From: Phycomyces nitens
Lineage: Eukaryota; Mucoromycota; Mucoromycetes; Mucorales; Phycomycetaceae
Direction: 5' to 3'
NCBI GenBank assembly: GCA_022702545.1
Contig: JAHRBC010000001.1
Coordinates: 3,162,001 to 3,226,000, forward strand
Length of the DNA: 64,000 nucleotides
Shown here: one piece after another, positions 24,277 through 34,940 of the stretch
Position numbering within the stretch: the stretch's first letter is position 1
Layout of the letters: every line of letters begins with the position of its first letter
Notes under the pieces: model-generated
The model's database searches: none
The model's input: only the letters and a program-made list of their open reading frames with translations
What the model was told of the DNA's origin: nothing
Position numbers and translations under genes: made by a program

Positions 24277-24401
24277 GTCAACCCCAAATAACAAGCTGCC
24301 TCTTGCCCTTCTTCTTTCTTTATCCTTTTCTTCTTCTTCTTCTTCTTCTTTTCTTTTTTATTTTATTTTATTTTGTTTTATTTGTACATTGATCTCCAGC
24401 C

Positions 24402-25475
24402 ATGAACGACACTGAAGACTACCTCCTCATGCCATCAACAGATCTCTATTTTGAAAAGGATCCTCTGTTGGCAAACCTCTTCCATGATCCTCTTCCTTCC
24501 CCAACATCAGAGTGCAATTTCCCCTCACCTGAAAGCGCAGCAGATTCTATTCACAGCCCTCTCAATAACTCAGATGGCTTCTTTCTCCAGAACCTCCCTG
24601 TAGCTGTCCTCGAGAGTCTTTCTCTTCTTTACCAGCAACAACAAGATGCCCAGGCACAGACACAGACACAGCACCAAATCTCATTTGATTCTGCTATTGA
24701 GGATTTTGAGCAGTTTGTCCGGTTCGAAGAGGATGGCCAGCATCAGAATTTGAATCATATTGTCCAGGAAACTGAAACAGAATGCCCCCAGCCAAAGTCC
24801 AAGACAAAATCAACACGTCCTCCACGTCAATTGGAGTGTTTCAACTGCCATGTAACCAAGACACCTCTCTGGCGCCGTACTCCTGATAGAGCACATTCGT
24901 TGTGTAATGCCTGTGGATTATATTACAAGCAGTACAGCACCCATCGTCCTCTCCACATCCGCCAGAAGCAGCCTACCCCAGCCTCACCCACAAAGTCCTC
25001 TCTACCCACTCCCCCCACCCCTACTGCCGACCTCACTCGTCCTCTCCAGCCAGCACCCCTCCACCCTTCCCAGACACATTCTCACTGTGTGAGCTGTCTT
25101 CAAACCTCAAGCCCAGTCTGGCGCAAGAACGAGCAAGGAGAGCCCGTCTGTAATGTCTGTGGTCTGTATCCCAAATCAACTCAGCGCGATCGTCCATTGG
25201 CCATTCGTAAGGATTCACTCAAGAGAGACCGTGATTGGGAGGAAGTCGAGGAAAAGCCCTCCAAGGTTCAGAACACCACCGTCCAGTCTACCGCTGTCCC
25301 TCCTCCTTCGCCTCCAGTCCTGGCAAACAAGGAATGGTCAGAGTTTGATGATTCGAGATTCAAGGGTCTTTTGAGCAGAATGAATCCTCAGCAAATGCAT
25401 GGCTTCTTGGGCATGTTGGAGAGACGATGCCAGATCCTCCGTTCGCTTCTTTACTCGGATGTCAAGCGCGATTAA
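24402..25475 (+). CDS. GATA-type transcription factor with two zinc fingers
   Basis: An intron-free ORF of 357 residues. Finger 1 (about residues 145-170) is CFNC-x18-CNAC with LWRRTPDRAHSLCNACGLYY. Finger 2 is CVSC-x17-CNVC with PVWRKNEQGEPVCNVCGLYP. A Pro/Thr-rich linker without cysteines separates them. The N-terminus is acidic and Gln-rich (activation-type). The C-terminus (LLSRMNPQQMHGFLGMLERR) looks helical. GATA factors bind (A/T)GATA(A/G). Two-finger fungal GATA proteins include iron-siderophore regulators (SRE/Fep1), but those carry a conserved Cys-rich linker that is absent here, so that role is not supported. Targets are unknown. Finger 2 has a shorter basic tail than finger 1 and may bind DNA less well. 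Confidence 0.9.
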   Translation: MNDTEDYLLMPSTDLYFEKDPLLANLFHDPLPSPTSECNFPSPESAADSIHSPLNNSDGFFLQNLPVAVLESLSLLYQQQQDAQAQTQTQHQISFDSAIEDFEQFVRFEEDGQHQNLNHIVQETETECPQPKSKTKSTRPPRQLECFNCHVTKTPLWRRTPDRAHSLCNACGLYYKQYSTHRPLHIRQKQPTPASPTKSSLPTPPTPTADLTRPLQPAPLHPSQTHSHCVSCLQTSSPVWRKNEQGEPVCNVCGLYPKSTQRDRPLAIRKDSLKRDRDWEEVEEKPSKVQNTTVQSTAVPPPSPPVLANKEWSEFDDSRFKGLLSRMNPQQMHGFLGMLERRCQILRSLLYSDVKRD

Positions 25476-26024
25476 CAACCGCCCTTGATTTTCTTCTTCT
25501 TTTTTTTCTTTTTGTATTTATCTTCTCTGTCTGATATTTTATCTTCTTTCGGCTCCATGTTTTTACTATTATGATTTTGATTTCACTTTTGAGGTCAAGA
25601 GAATAAGAAATTCTAACAAGCCTTGTATATGTTCAACACATACCATACATGAAAATCCAACTTTTTTTAGTGGATTTGACTAATCTTTCTCTTTATATTT
25701 ATACCGTTCAACACATATTGGCATAGTCCAAACAACCTTACAATTACTCATCCTCTTGATAAAAAAAATTACACGTATATAATAATAAATATCGTTTATT
25801 TATTTATTTATTTACTTTGAAAATATTTCGTGTCTTGTCCTCGATGCGGACATTGAATTCGCAATTTAATTTATAATATAATGGATTGTTTCAATTTTAT
25901 TATAAATTGCTATTATAATCTGTATAGGGATGTAGGACAAAAATATACAGATTGTATGCATTACGCACATAATTCAACGCCATCTCATGTTTAAGAAAAG
26001 TATACATCAATAATAGATTATAAT
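25476..26024. other. Convergent 3' intergenic region
   Basis: AT-rich sequence between the 3' ends of the GATA-factor and uL15 genes, with a TTTA repeat near 25796-25815. No gene is seen. Confidence 0.6.
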
Positions 26025-26717
26025 TTAAGCAATAAGCTCGACAACTAAGCAAACAATTAGTAGGCATGTCAGCAAAAATAATTTATAAGACTTACCACCA
26101 CCAGCAGCCTTGATCTTCTCCTCAGCGCGACGGGATACGAAGCGAGTGCGGACAATGGCAGCCTGGGAGATGTCACCCTTGGCGAGGACCTTGCCGTAAC
26201 CGTGCTGGAGAGCATCAATGACGGGAACCTTCTCGGTGTTCTTGTACTTCTCACGGACACCCTCACCGGCCAAAGACCAGAGAGAATCGAGGTTGACAAT
26301 AGGACGCCAGTACTGGTTCTGCTTCAAGTGGAAGTGACGCATACCGACCTTACCAAAGTAACCAGGATGGTACTTATCCATGTTGATACGGTGATGGTGC
26401 TGACCACCAGCAAGACCACGACCACCAGGATGCTTTCTGTGCTTGCCAACACGACCGTGACCGGCAGAGACGTGTCCACGCTTCTTTCTGTTGTGGTGGA
26501 GTCTGGTAGGCTGTAGAAACACAGACAAGGCACACGCACACGCACACACACATTTGATCGGTCAGCAAATTTGTCCTAATTTTTGATTTCCCTTTCCCCA
26601 TCCATCCATTCACTAAGCAATCCATCCATCCAGTTGTTCGTTTTGGCATCCTCCATTCATTTATTCGGTTTCATATTTCTAACTGTCCATCACAAATACA
26701 CTTCCTCTACATACCAT
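26025..26717 (-). CDS. RPL28: 60S ribosomal protein uL15 (L28/L27a)
   Basis: Three exons on the minus strand. The first coding exon is only the ATG (26715-26717), followed by a GTATGT donor and an intron of about 200 nt. The second exon (26096-26510) starts [20 protein letters not shown]. The third (26025-26044) gives the VVELIA end. Landmarks [34 protein letters not shown] and LDSLWSL are diagnostic of uL15. The protein sits in the large subunit near the E site. The Gln in GGQHHHRIN is the residue whose change gives cycloheximide resistance in yeast, so the sensitive form is present. The small ORF's leader [13 protein letters not shown] is intron sequence, not protein. Confidence 0.95.
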
Positions 26718-26851
26718 TTTGGTGTAAAAGAAGGATGTATATTTCCCAACCTTCATTCTCAATTTACTCCACCCCTTTAAAACACCGACACCCGACCAAT
26801 ATATGCACCTGTAATTTTTTTATTGGCATTATTAAAATATCATGTACTTCT

Positions 26852-27463
26852 TTAGAGTAGTGGACGGCGCATTATCAGCTGTAACTCGATCCCAAACACA
26901 TTCTTGTACTCTTCTTTGTAGTGTCTAAAATGTGCCCTTATCTTTTCTTCTTCTCTCGTCTGTCCAGCAAACGTCGTCACCACATATCCATACCGACTGT
27001 CCACATACGCAACCTCTAACATTGTCAGTATCTCCTCTTCAGTCTTTGGCAATGATCCCGGGTAGTCAAGTATTCTGGCCAGGCTCTCTTCACTAATAAC
27101 CGGTCCACACTCCCACAATTCATCCGAAGGGCCATAACCACGGTCCACAATCAGCCCACCTGTCAAATCCATTTCCTCACTTTTCAAACTAGGCAGCACC
27201 CGTACCCGTAGATCTAGCTCTCTTGCTAGAGGATCAAGAACATTTTGCTGATAGAGTGTGTTAATTCGTTCTGAATTGAAATGAATCAATACGCATGGCT
27301 TTAGGCCAGCCAACACAAATCCCATCTCTCCATAGAGTAAGCAATCCTTGATTGTCTGACCATCCTCTGTAATCTTATTCTTGTCGTCAGGGGACAGACT
27401 CTGGAAGAACTGTACTTCTGCTCTTGCATATCGATCCAACCATTCATTGCGATTCGCCATCAA
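26852..27463 (-). CDS. Hypothetical protein, 203 residues
   Basis: An intron-free ORF beginning MMANRNEWLDRYARAEVQFF; the second Met may be the true start. It has even, globular composition with no signal peptide or membrane span. Recognisable blocks, which I cannot tie to a family, are GEMGFVLAGLKPCVLIHF, LTGGLIVDRGYGPSDELWEC, ILDYPGSLPKTEEEI and VAYVDSRYGYVVTTFAG. The C-terminus is basic (IELQLIMRRPLL). The coding bias, length and single clean frame argue for a real gene. It sits 448 bp from the divergent DUF1764 gene. Confidence 0.75.
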   Translation of the reverse strand: MMANRNEWLDRYARAEVQFFQSLSPDDKNKITEDGQTIKDCLLYGEMGFVLAGLKPCVLIHFNSERINTLYQQNVLDPLARELDLRVRVLPSLKSEEMDLTGGLIVDRGYGPSDELWECGPVISEESLARILDYPGSLPKTEEEILTMLEVAYVDSRYGYVVTTFAGQTREEEKIRAHFRHYKEEYKNVFGIELQLIMRRPLL

Positions 27464-27911
27464 GCCTTTTATGAATATACAAATAAATCAAACAAAAAAC
27501 ATAGTTATCTAGAATGACTGCTTTTCTTATCTAGCCTCACATAATTATCACCAAAGCAACGTGTAGTAGGGCGCAAACCTATTTTAATTACTGCCAGAAA
27601 GTATTAAACTTGTAAAACAATTCACTATTAGAGTATCTCTTAAATATCGAATCCTTGTAATAATCACAATTAAACCTCTTGTTACATTTATAAAAGCATA
27701 TGTTCTGTACACAAGGTCAAGTTTATTTATAAGAGATGTTACATGTATTTTCTACAAGATTCACAGCAATATTTATAATCAAACAAGAAAGAAAAAGCAT
27801 AATGAAATATCAAGGGCTATTCTCTTGTGCATAAAGTGTGACTAGCAAATAAAACCCTTTTTGGACTGTTTGCTCAAATGAACTCTCGAAAATAAGAGTT
27901 GAACAATCGTC
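27464..27911. promoter_or_regulatory. Shared divergent promoter, 203-aa gene and DUF1764 gene
   Basis: An AT-rich 448 bp gap between two divergent start codons. No clear TATA or CCAAT element. It contains no ORF of note. Confidence 0.4.
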
Positions 27912-28670
27912 ATGGCAAAGGAGAACAGTAAGACGATTATTAGACTTATTGATCCCATTCTAACACCACATTTAGAAAGCAAACAGCCAATTTCTCCTGA
28001 AACACCTAAAAAACCCATTGTGTCTGACATTGATGACATCTTCTCGGGCAAGACAACAAAAATAGACAAGGTGGCTGTCAAGACACCTACACCTATCAGC
28101 AAAAATGCCAAGAAAAAGGCAAAAAAACAGGCCATAGTTGCAGCTGAGACAACCAACGATTCAGCTGAAGAAGAACAGGAGGAGGATGTCAAGGAAATGA
28201 CTGAGACCGAGATGCGCAAGGTAGAAGAAGTTGTGTTTGCTGAATTAGCAGCTGCCAAAAACCTCAAGAAAAGACAAGCTCCCCCTCCCCCTCCCCCCAA
28301 AGATGGTGAGGAAGATAGATTTGGCGATTCTCGGGGAAAGAAAGCAAGTAAGTTTATTAAAGTTAGACCGGCTTGCTTGCCAGGTCAAAGGGGTTTGTAT
28401 TATATATATATATATGTATATTGATCTTGGATGATTATAGAGCGAACCACGGATGATGGTTATCCGTTGTATGATGTCAATGACAAGGATCTTCGGATAG
28501 GATTGGGTCAAGGTATAGTTATAAGTATAAACCAAAAAGGTCTTATTTAATGTATTGAATTTGCCGCTAGATACACCTGAATGTCCATTTGATTGTGCAT
28601 GCTGTAAGTACTAAGATAACAATAGGTTTGTCTTTTGAACTTTTACTAATCTACTACCATAGGTTATTAA
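27912..28670 (+). CDS. DUF1764 family protein
   Basis: Exons 27912-28347, 28441-28512 and 28571 onward join in phase. The N-terminal part is lysine- and acid-rich low complexity, with DIDDIFSGKTTKID and a KNAKKKAKKQ patch. The conserved C-terminal part reads EEDRFGDSRGKKA, KRTTDDGYPLYD, LRIGLG and DTPECPFDCACC. DIDDIFSGK, FxDSRG and DTPxCPFDCxCC are the signature of DUF1764, a small eukaryotic family of unknown function whose CPFDC end suggests metal binding. The stop is either 28612-28614 (ending CCKY) or, if a last intron 28604-28662 is removed, 28668-28670 (ending CCY). The coordinates use the latter. Confidence 0.85.
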
Positions 28671-31395
28671 AATTGCTAGGCAAAGATCCACATGGCTGTT
28701 TTCTTATTTTCCATACTCTTTATATAAATATTCGTATATATATATATATATGTATTCATTTTGACTTTTGTATTCAATTCAAACCACAGGTATCAAACAA
28801 AATAGCTGCACATTTAAATGTATATCTTAAAAAAATAGTATATGCTTTGATGCATGCATACATATACATACATATATTTTTATATAGAAAGCACACTTTC
28901 TGTCTGAGCAATTCAATTCCTCTTATCCAGCTACATTCCAATCCATAGCAGATTCTCAATTTCCTGGTACATTTGAGAGAACAATCAAGTGCCTTTTTTG
29001 TGGTTGGTCCCAGACATGGTCTAATAGTGTACCAGCTAGCAAAGAGGTTTATGAGATACCCAATTGATGGTGTTTGCTATCTATTAACACTTGTCAACAT
29101 ATTTTCTTGCTTTTGCCTTGATTACATGTGTTATATCCGCCAAAGTTAAATGATAATATACAAATAATTCCAAGAATCAAGTATATTGTGATAAGCAGAA
29201 ACCCCAGTTGTCTTGCATTGTTCTACAACACGGCCCACTATCATGATTTTTTTAATTCAGCTGCAAGCTCAGTACTAATCGATCCACCGGTGTCAATAAT
29301 AATGGAAACCTTTGTTAACATTTTATATCATTTGATACACTTGGGTAGGCTAGGTAAGGGCAAGTGTAATCAAGTATTTTATAAATCATCTTCCCATTTT
29401 TCAAATTCAAATCGGTATATCATTTTTGCACAGTGGGCAAATCTTATTGACAACATTTTCGAATAGGCAAGGATCATAATCAACTTTAATACCTATCAAG
29501 TTTTCCTCTTTGTTAAATATAATATATCAACAAGGGTATTTTATACGGTACCCTTATTTTTAAAAGAAAACGAATTAATGTAATATCTTTGAGATTGCAA
29601 GGAATTCTAAAAGTGTGCCAACTTGAAATTCCAAAGCATATAAATAAGTTGAAGAAATATTATGTAGAGGTTTAGAAAATCAAAGTGCAAGGACACCTGC
29701 TCTTCTTTTTTTTTTTGACTGATATGCCTCTCAAAGTTAGCTCAATCCTAGTCCATACAGTTTCATCAAACAAAATTTATCTGTTTCATATTTCTCTTGA
29801 AAACATGGGTTACCTGCACCAACTTCTTTAATTTTGATATAATTAAAGGCAAATCCAAGCTCTCCATAGATTTGAAAATCTGGATATAGGCAAGTCTGAG
29901 CGTATTATATATATATCATATGATTTAAAGGTTGTTATGTAGATGTTAATACTATACCCTATTTTTAATAATATTGGATAACAGCAGTTGATATAAATCA
30001 GTTTAAGCTACCTTTTACTTGAAACAATATGGCCAAATTCTTGGCAATGTTATATATTCTCTCCTCGAAAAAAAAAGTCCAAGGCGGTACCAGACCCAGA
30101 TAAAAACAAATGTATTGTCGGAGACCTTTCCGATCTTGACCTTACTGAGCCTTGACTGGTGCTATTTAGATTAGTCCTGCTGCAAAAGTTCAATGACTCA
30201 AAGTGATTTAATAGTAACAGTTGCTTATTTATCATCTTAAAAAAACACCATCCTCTATATCGTTAAAGAGAGAGAGTCAAGAATAGGCTCTATGTACGTG
30301 TTCCATAGCTCATTTTCACTCATGCACCCTCCTAAAGGCTGAACAAGTGGCAGATTTTCTGTCCCATAAATAAATAAAAATGATTAAATTACTTTGCTCA
30401 AGTATTTTTCATCTTACAATCTTTTAATAAAAGTAACGATGCCTGGCTTTATTTCGTTCATTACTTGGACAAGAGAACAGATCTTGGAGCTAGCCGCTTT
30501 TAGCGTAACATGCTTTTGTTTGTGTAGTCTTGTTTATCATTGAGGGTCAAAGCGTGTTTAGAAATTCATGTAACTTGTTACAAGAACTATTTATTACATC
30601 GACTCTAGAGTACGGCTATCTCTTCACCATAAAGAATGGGGGTTTTCACCCACACATATAGTTTCTGCAGGTATATTATGTGCAATACACCTCTGAATAC
30701 ACTCGTTATTGCTTTGCTATACTCCTTGGTATTCACCAGTAGTATGGTCTGTATTGGTATGATATACATTGTTTTGCTTACAGGTATTAAGGTTGTATCT
30801 TTGCATATGAAAATCACATAATCATATATGTATTATATAAGAGTGGAAGCTTCAAAGTTAATGGCCACGTAATAACCATTTATTTTTATATTAATTCATT
30901 ATATTGCAGATTCTGATTGTAAGATAATGTCATCAGTGACAATTCATAGCTCAAATGAATTTTCTTAATTTTATATTCGCGTAATGATATAAAGGACAAA
31001 AAAACTTTGACAACAGAGCGAATAAAATAGAAATATCTCTTTTTAGTGATGCATAAGTTTTCATTAGAAACATAATACGGTCCAGCAACTAAATATACTG
31101 GGAAAAGTGTTTGGAGAAAGGTTATAATGGAGGAAACTTCTCCAAATATATGACCAAAGAAAGTCTGATAGTACCTTACAGCAAATACTCTCAACGTCGT
31201 AAAAAATAATGCATAATAAATAAATAATTGTACTCTTTATATAATCTACCTTTCCTCAAACCTCTAGCGTATGTATGTATGTAATATTCCGTTTTATATG
31301 TATTTTATTAATTCTTAATAAAAAAAATATGTCTGTATTTGATTGATTTTTAACTACTTCTTTAAAACATTTATAAAAATTCATATCAACTATTA
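28671..31395. other. Gene-poor AT-rich region with decayed repeats
   Basis: No intact gene is seen. TA microsatellites occur near 28736-28752. One coding-like fragment at 29206-29328 is listed separately. Near 28960-29066 the plus strand reads a short TIKCLFCGWSQTWSNS-like peptide with a CxxC pair, perhaps a transposon relic, but it is too short to call. The rest has stop codons in all frames. Confidence 0.5.
29206..29328 (-). pseudogene. Coding-like relic, copy 1 (possible retropepsin fragment)
   Basis: On the minus strand this reads LTKVSIIIDTGGSISTELAA and then stops. IIIDTGGS resembles the D-T/S-G active-site loop of retroviral-type aspartyl proteases from LTR elements. A diverged copy in the same orientation lies at 34941-35066. 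The likeness is short; it may equally be another repeat family. It is clearly broken. Confidence 0.3.
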
Positions 31396-31448
31396 CAGTG
31401 ATTAAGACTACAAAATATAGTCAATACAACATTCTTTTTTTATTATTT

Positions 31449-31733
31449 TTATAATGCTCTTCTCATTAAAAGCATATCATGGCTCAACAGAACAACAGCA
31501 AAATCACTGATAAATGAAAGGGTTCTTTGCGCTATATATATTTTTATTGGTGAAGCTCTTATAAATGGATCGCTTCTAGTTATTTCAGAGAAGATTAGCA
31601 TGCCTATAAAATCAAAGGGTGGAGAGATACTATAGAGGTTGGTCTTGGTCGTTAAAGAGAAATCCCAACTGGGATATTTAATTAATGGTGAATAACCACA
31701 GTTAGTCGAAAGACATTCAGTAAAGATGAACAC
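31449..31733 (-). other. ORF in the left arm of the fold-back element
   Basis: A 94-codon frame containing WDFSLTTKTNLYSISPPFDF and ending LLSHDMLLMRRAL. It is the mirror partner of the ORF at 34431-34757. No family is recognised. It may be a fragment of a captured or transposon gene. Confidence 0.35.
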
Positions 31734-33090
31734 AAGAACTGTTCTGTTAAAATAAAGATAAAAAGCTCAAATAAATCAAATAAAAAAAAGTATAGCTAGA
31801 CGTTGTTGAACTTCTTTGTTCAATTACATTAATAAACTGGATATCGTATTAAAATGATATGGATAAAGTCAATGTATTTTTCAAATTGCATGAAATCTTG
31901 ATAAAAATATACATCTTTCTAGCTGATATAAACCACAAATAATGAATTACATGTGTATATTTGTGTCTAGAGGTTCTATTAGTGTTCATACGGCTCACAA
32001 TATCTGATAACTTTTCGAATATACTTTGGCAGTAGCAACTAATCTGTTTCCTCCACTTGTTTTTATATATACTCCAACTACAACTCTAACCCAGAATCAA
32101 ACTCCTCATTCCTTGCAATTTTACCATTATATATCATCTCTTTAGCTTTTATACAGGTGTGCTGCACACAAAAGTATTTTCAATCTTGCATACCATAGAT
32201 CGGGTCTAGCCATTACAGATCACCATGTTCAATTGGGGATTACAACGCCAAGACCTCTGTAAACCTTTACGAGATTCCTGGTATTCTCTTTGAAAACTTC
32301 ATTTCTTTTGATTAGTACAGCCATTAATACTTTAATTGCATTCTTAATGGTATCTAATGTTGCGATTGGCTCATTGAGCAAGATGAGCCTTTAAACTCTG
32401 AGATTATTATATTTCAAAAGAAAAGATCTTTCTTTGCATACTCCAAGTAAGAATTGCGTCAGTTTTCTTGTCTTTCTGTATAGTACTTGTTTCTGTAGTA
32501 TATTGCGCATAGTTTTTTATCGTAATCTTGGCTTTCAGGTAATCTTCAAGATTGATCTTGTTTTAATGACCACGATGATTTTTGTGGAATGTAAAAACAA
32601 TTAAACATGAAGAAAAGAGAATATAATAAATATAATTTTGTTCGGAATAGTCTAGTAAGCAAATTGTGTTGAATTAATCAAGGTCAAAGTATAATGGCTT
32701 TGCATGTAAGAGTATTACGCTCACTTATTCGATCTATCCAAGCTAATTTTGGTATCGGACATTTAAAACCGCTATTAAGAATGGGATTTCTTGTCTGATG
32801 AAATATTAAGGTTTCAGATGGAATTACGATGAAATAATCAATGTCTCTGCTATTTTGGCAGTAATATCAAATAAATCATAGTATACTATTACTATTTGTT
32901 TTTGATCAGTTGGATGGTACGACTAATGACATACTGAAACAAAGCGAAAAATGGGTAATAAAAAATGAATAAAAAAACAAAAAAAGGTATTCATTTTGCC
33001 CATATATGTTAATAAATGAAGAGAAAATATGAGCAAGTTTTGTTTTTTTATTACCCCTTTTTCGCTTTGTTTCAGTATGTCATTAGTCGT

Positions 33091-33422
33091 ACCATCCAAA
33101 AAGTCAAAAACAAATAGTAATAGTATACCTTGATTTATTTGATATTACTGCCAAAATAGCAGAGACATTGATTATTTCATCGTAATTCCATCTGAAACCT
33201 TAATATTTCATCAGACAAGAAATCCCACTTTTATTTGTCTATTTTAACCATTTTTTAAATATATTACAAAATATGATTGGTTGTATTATCCAATTGATCA
33301 AAAACAAATAGTAATAGTATACTATAATTTATTTGACTTTGCTGCCAAAATAGCAGAGACATCGATTATTTCATCGTAATTCCGTCCGAAACCTTAATAT
33401 TTCATCAGACAAGAAATCCCAT
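33091..33422 (+). repeat. Tandem duplication inside the right arm
   Basis: The block from the ACCATCC word at 33091 to AATCCCAC at 33228 is repeated at about 33290-33422 with mismatches (TTGATATTACTG versus TTGACTTTGCTG, CATTGATT versus CATCGATT). The left arm has only one copy, which explains why the right arm is about 190 bp longer. Confidence 0.75.
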
Positions 33423-34430
33423 TCTTAATAGCGGTTTTAAATGTCCGATACCAAAATTAGCTTGGATAGATCGAATAAGTGAGCGTAATACTCTTACATG
33501 CAAAGCCATTATACTTTGACCTTGATTAATTCAACACAATTTGCTTACTAGACTATTCCGAACAAAATTACATTTATTATATTCTCTTTTCTTCATGTTT
33601 AATTGTTTTTACATTCCACAAAAATCATCGTGGTCATTAAAACAAGATCAATCTTGAAGATTACCTGAAAGCCAAGATTACGATAAAAAACTATGCGCAA
33701 TATACTACAGAAACAAGTACTATACAGAAAGACAAGAAAACTGACGCAATTCTTACTTGGAGTATGCAAAGAAAGATCTTTTCTTTTGAAATATAATAAT
33801 CTCAGAGTTTAAAGGCTCATCTTGGCCAATGAGCCAATCGCAACATTAGATACCATTAAGAATGTAATTAAAGTATTAATGGCTGTACTAATCAAAAGAA
33901 ATGAAGTTTTCAAAGAGAATACCAAGAATCTCGTAAATTTTTACAGAGGTCTTGGCGTTGTAATCCCCAATTGAACATGGTGATCTGTAATGGCTAGACC
34001 CGATCTATGGTATGCAAGATTGGAAATACTTTTGTGTGCAGCACACCTGTATAAAAGCTAAAGAGATGATATATAATGGTAAAATTGCAAGGAATAAGGA
34101 GTTTAATTCTGAGTTAGAGTTGTAGTTGGAGTATATATAAAAACAAGTGGAGAAAACAGATTAGTTGCTACTGCCAAAGTATATTCGAAAAGTTATCAGA
34201 TATTGTGAGCCGTATGAACACTAATAGAACATTTAGACACAAATATACATCTGTAATTCATTAATTGCGGTTTATATCAGCTAAAAGAATGTATATTTTT
34301 TATCAAGATTTCATGCAATTTGAAAAATACGTTGACTTTATCCATATCATTTTAATATGATATCCATTTTATTAATGTATTTGAAAAAAGAAGCTTAACA
34401 GCGTCTAACTATACTTCTTTTTTTATTTGA

Positions 34431-34757
34431 TTGCTTTGGGCTTTTTATCTTTATTTTAACAGAACAGTTCTTATGTTTATCTTTACTGAATTTATTTCGA
34501 CTGACTGTGGTTATTCACTATTACTTAAATATCCCGGTTGGGATTTCTCTTTAACAGTCGAGATTAACCTCTACAGTATCTCTCCATCTTTTGATTTTAT
34601 AGACATGTTAATCTCCTCGGAAATAGCTGGAAGCGATTCATTTATAAGAGCTTCACCGATAAATATATATATAGCGCAAAGAACCTTTTCATTTATCAGT
34701 GATTTTGCTGTTGTTCTGTTGAGCCATGATATGCTTTTAATGAGAAGAACATTATAA
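34431..34757 (+). other. ORF in the right arm of the fold-back element
   Basis: A 108-codon frame containing FTEFISTDCGYSLLLKYPG and WDFSLTVEINLYSISPSFDF, ending LLSHDMLLMRRTL. The two arm copies differ at roughly one residue in six, and the frame stays open in both. Upstream, at about 33817-33970, another open stretch reads ANEPIATLDTIKNVIKVLMA. No family is recognised. Confidence 0.35.
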
Positions 34758-34826
34758 AAATAATAATAAAAAGAATGTTGTATTGACTATATTTTGTAGT
34801 CTTAATCACCATAGTTGCTGGTAAGA

Positions 34827-34860
34827 GGCTGTCTTTAATGACAAAAGGTTAAAGACGGCC
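34827..34860. repeat. Short hairpin next to the fold-back element
   Basis: GGCTGTCTTTAA (34827-34838) and TTAAAGACGGCC (34849-34860) form a 12 bp stem with one mismatch and a 10 nt loop. It lies 16 bp outside the fold-back end and may be a remnant of another element. Confidence 0.5.
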
Positions 34861-34940
34861 AAAAATACAAATTATTTTACAGTGTAAAAATTGAATAGAA
34901 CCTAGTTTGCATTAAAAAAAAACTTGTAAACAGCAAATTC

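Larger units (their letters stand above)
31396..34811. mobile_element. Fold-back element with about 1.6 kb inverted-repeat arms
   Basis: The left arm (about 31396-32982) and the right arm (about 33038-34811) are reverse complements over nearly their whole length, with a spacer of about 55 bp. Examples of matching blocks: 32205-32260 with 33955-34015 (the GGGTCTAGCCATTACAGATC block and its complement), and 32810-32870 with 33135-33205. The outer ends are CAGTGATTAAGACTAC on the left and its near-complement GTAGTCTTAATCACCA on the right. A TA dinucleotide lies on each side (31394-31395, 34812-34813), as in Tc1/mariner-type insertion. The match continues a few bases outside, so exact ends are uncertain. 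No transposase is recognised. Confidence 0.75.

Noticed and set aside
27842..28300. 152-codon minus-strand ORF
   Set aside because: It is antisense to the lysine-rich part of the DUF1764 gene; poly-Gly/Ser/Phe runs arise from the complement of Lys/Pro codons.
28960..29066. Short CxxC-containing peptide as a zinc-finger gene
   Set aside because: About 27 codons only, no start and no neighbouring exon; at most a transposon relic.
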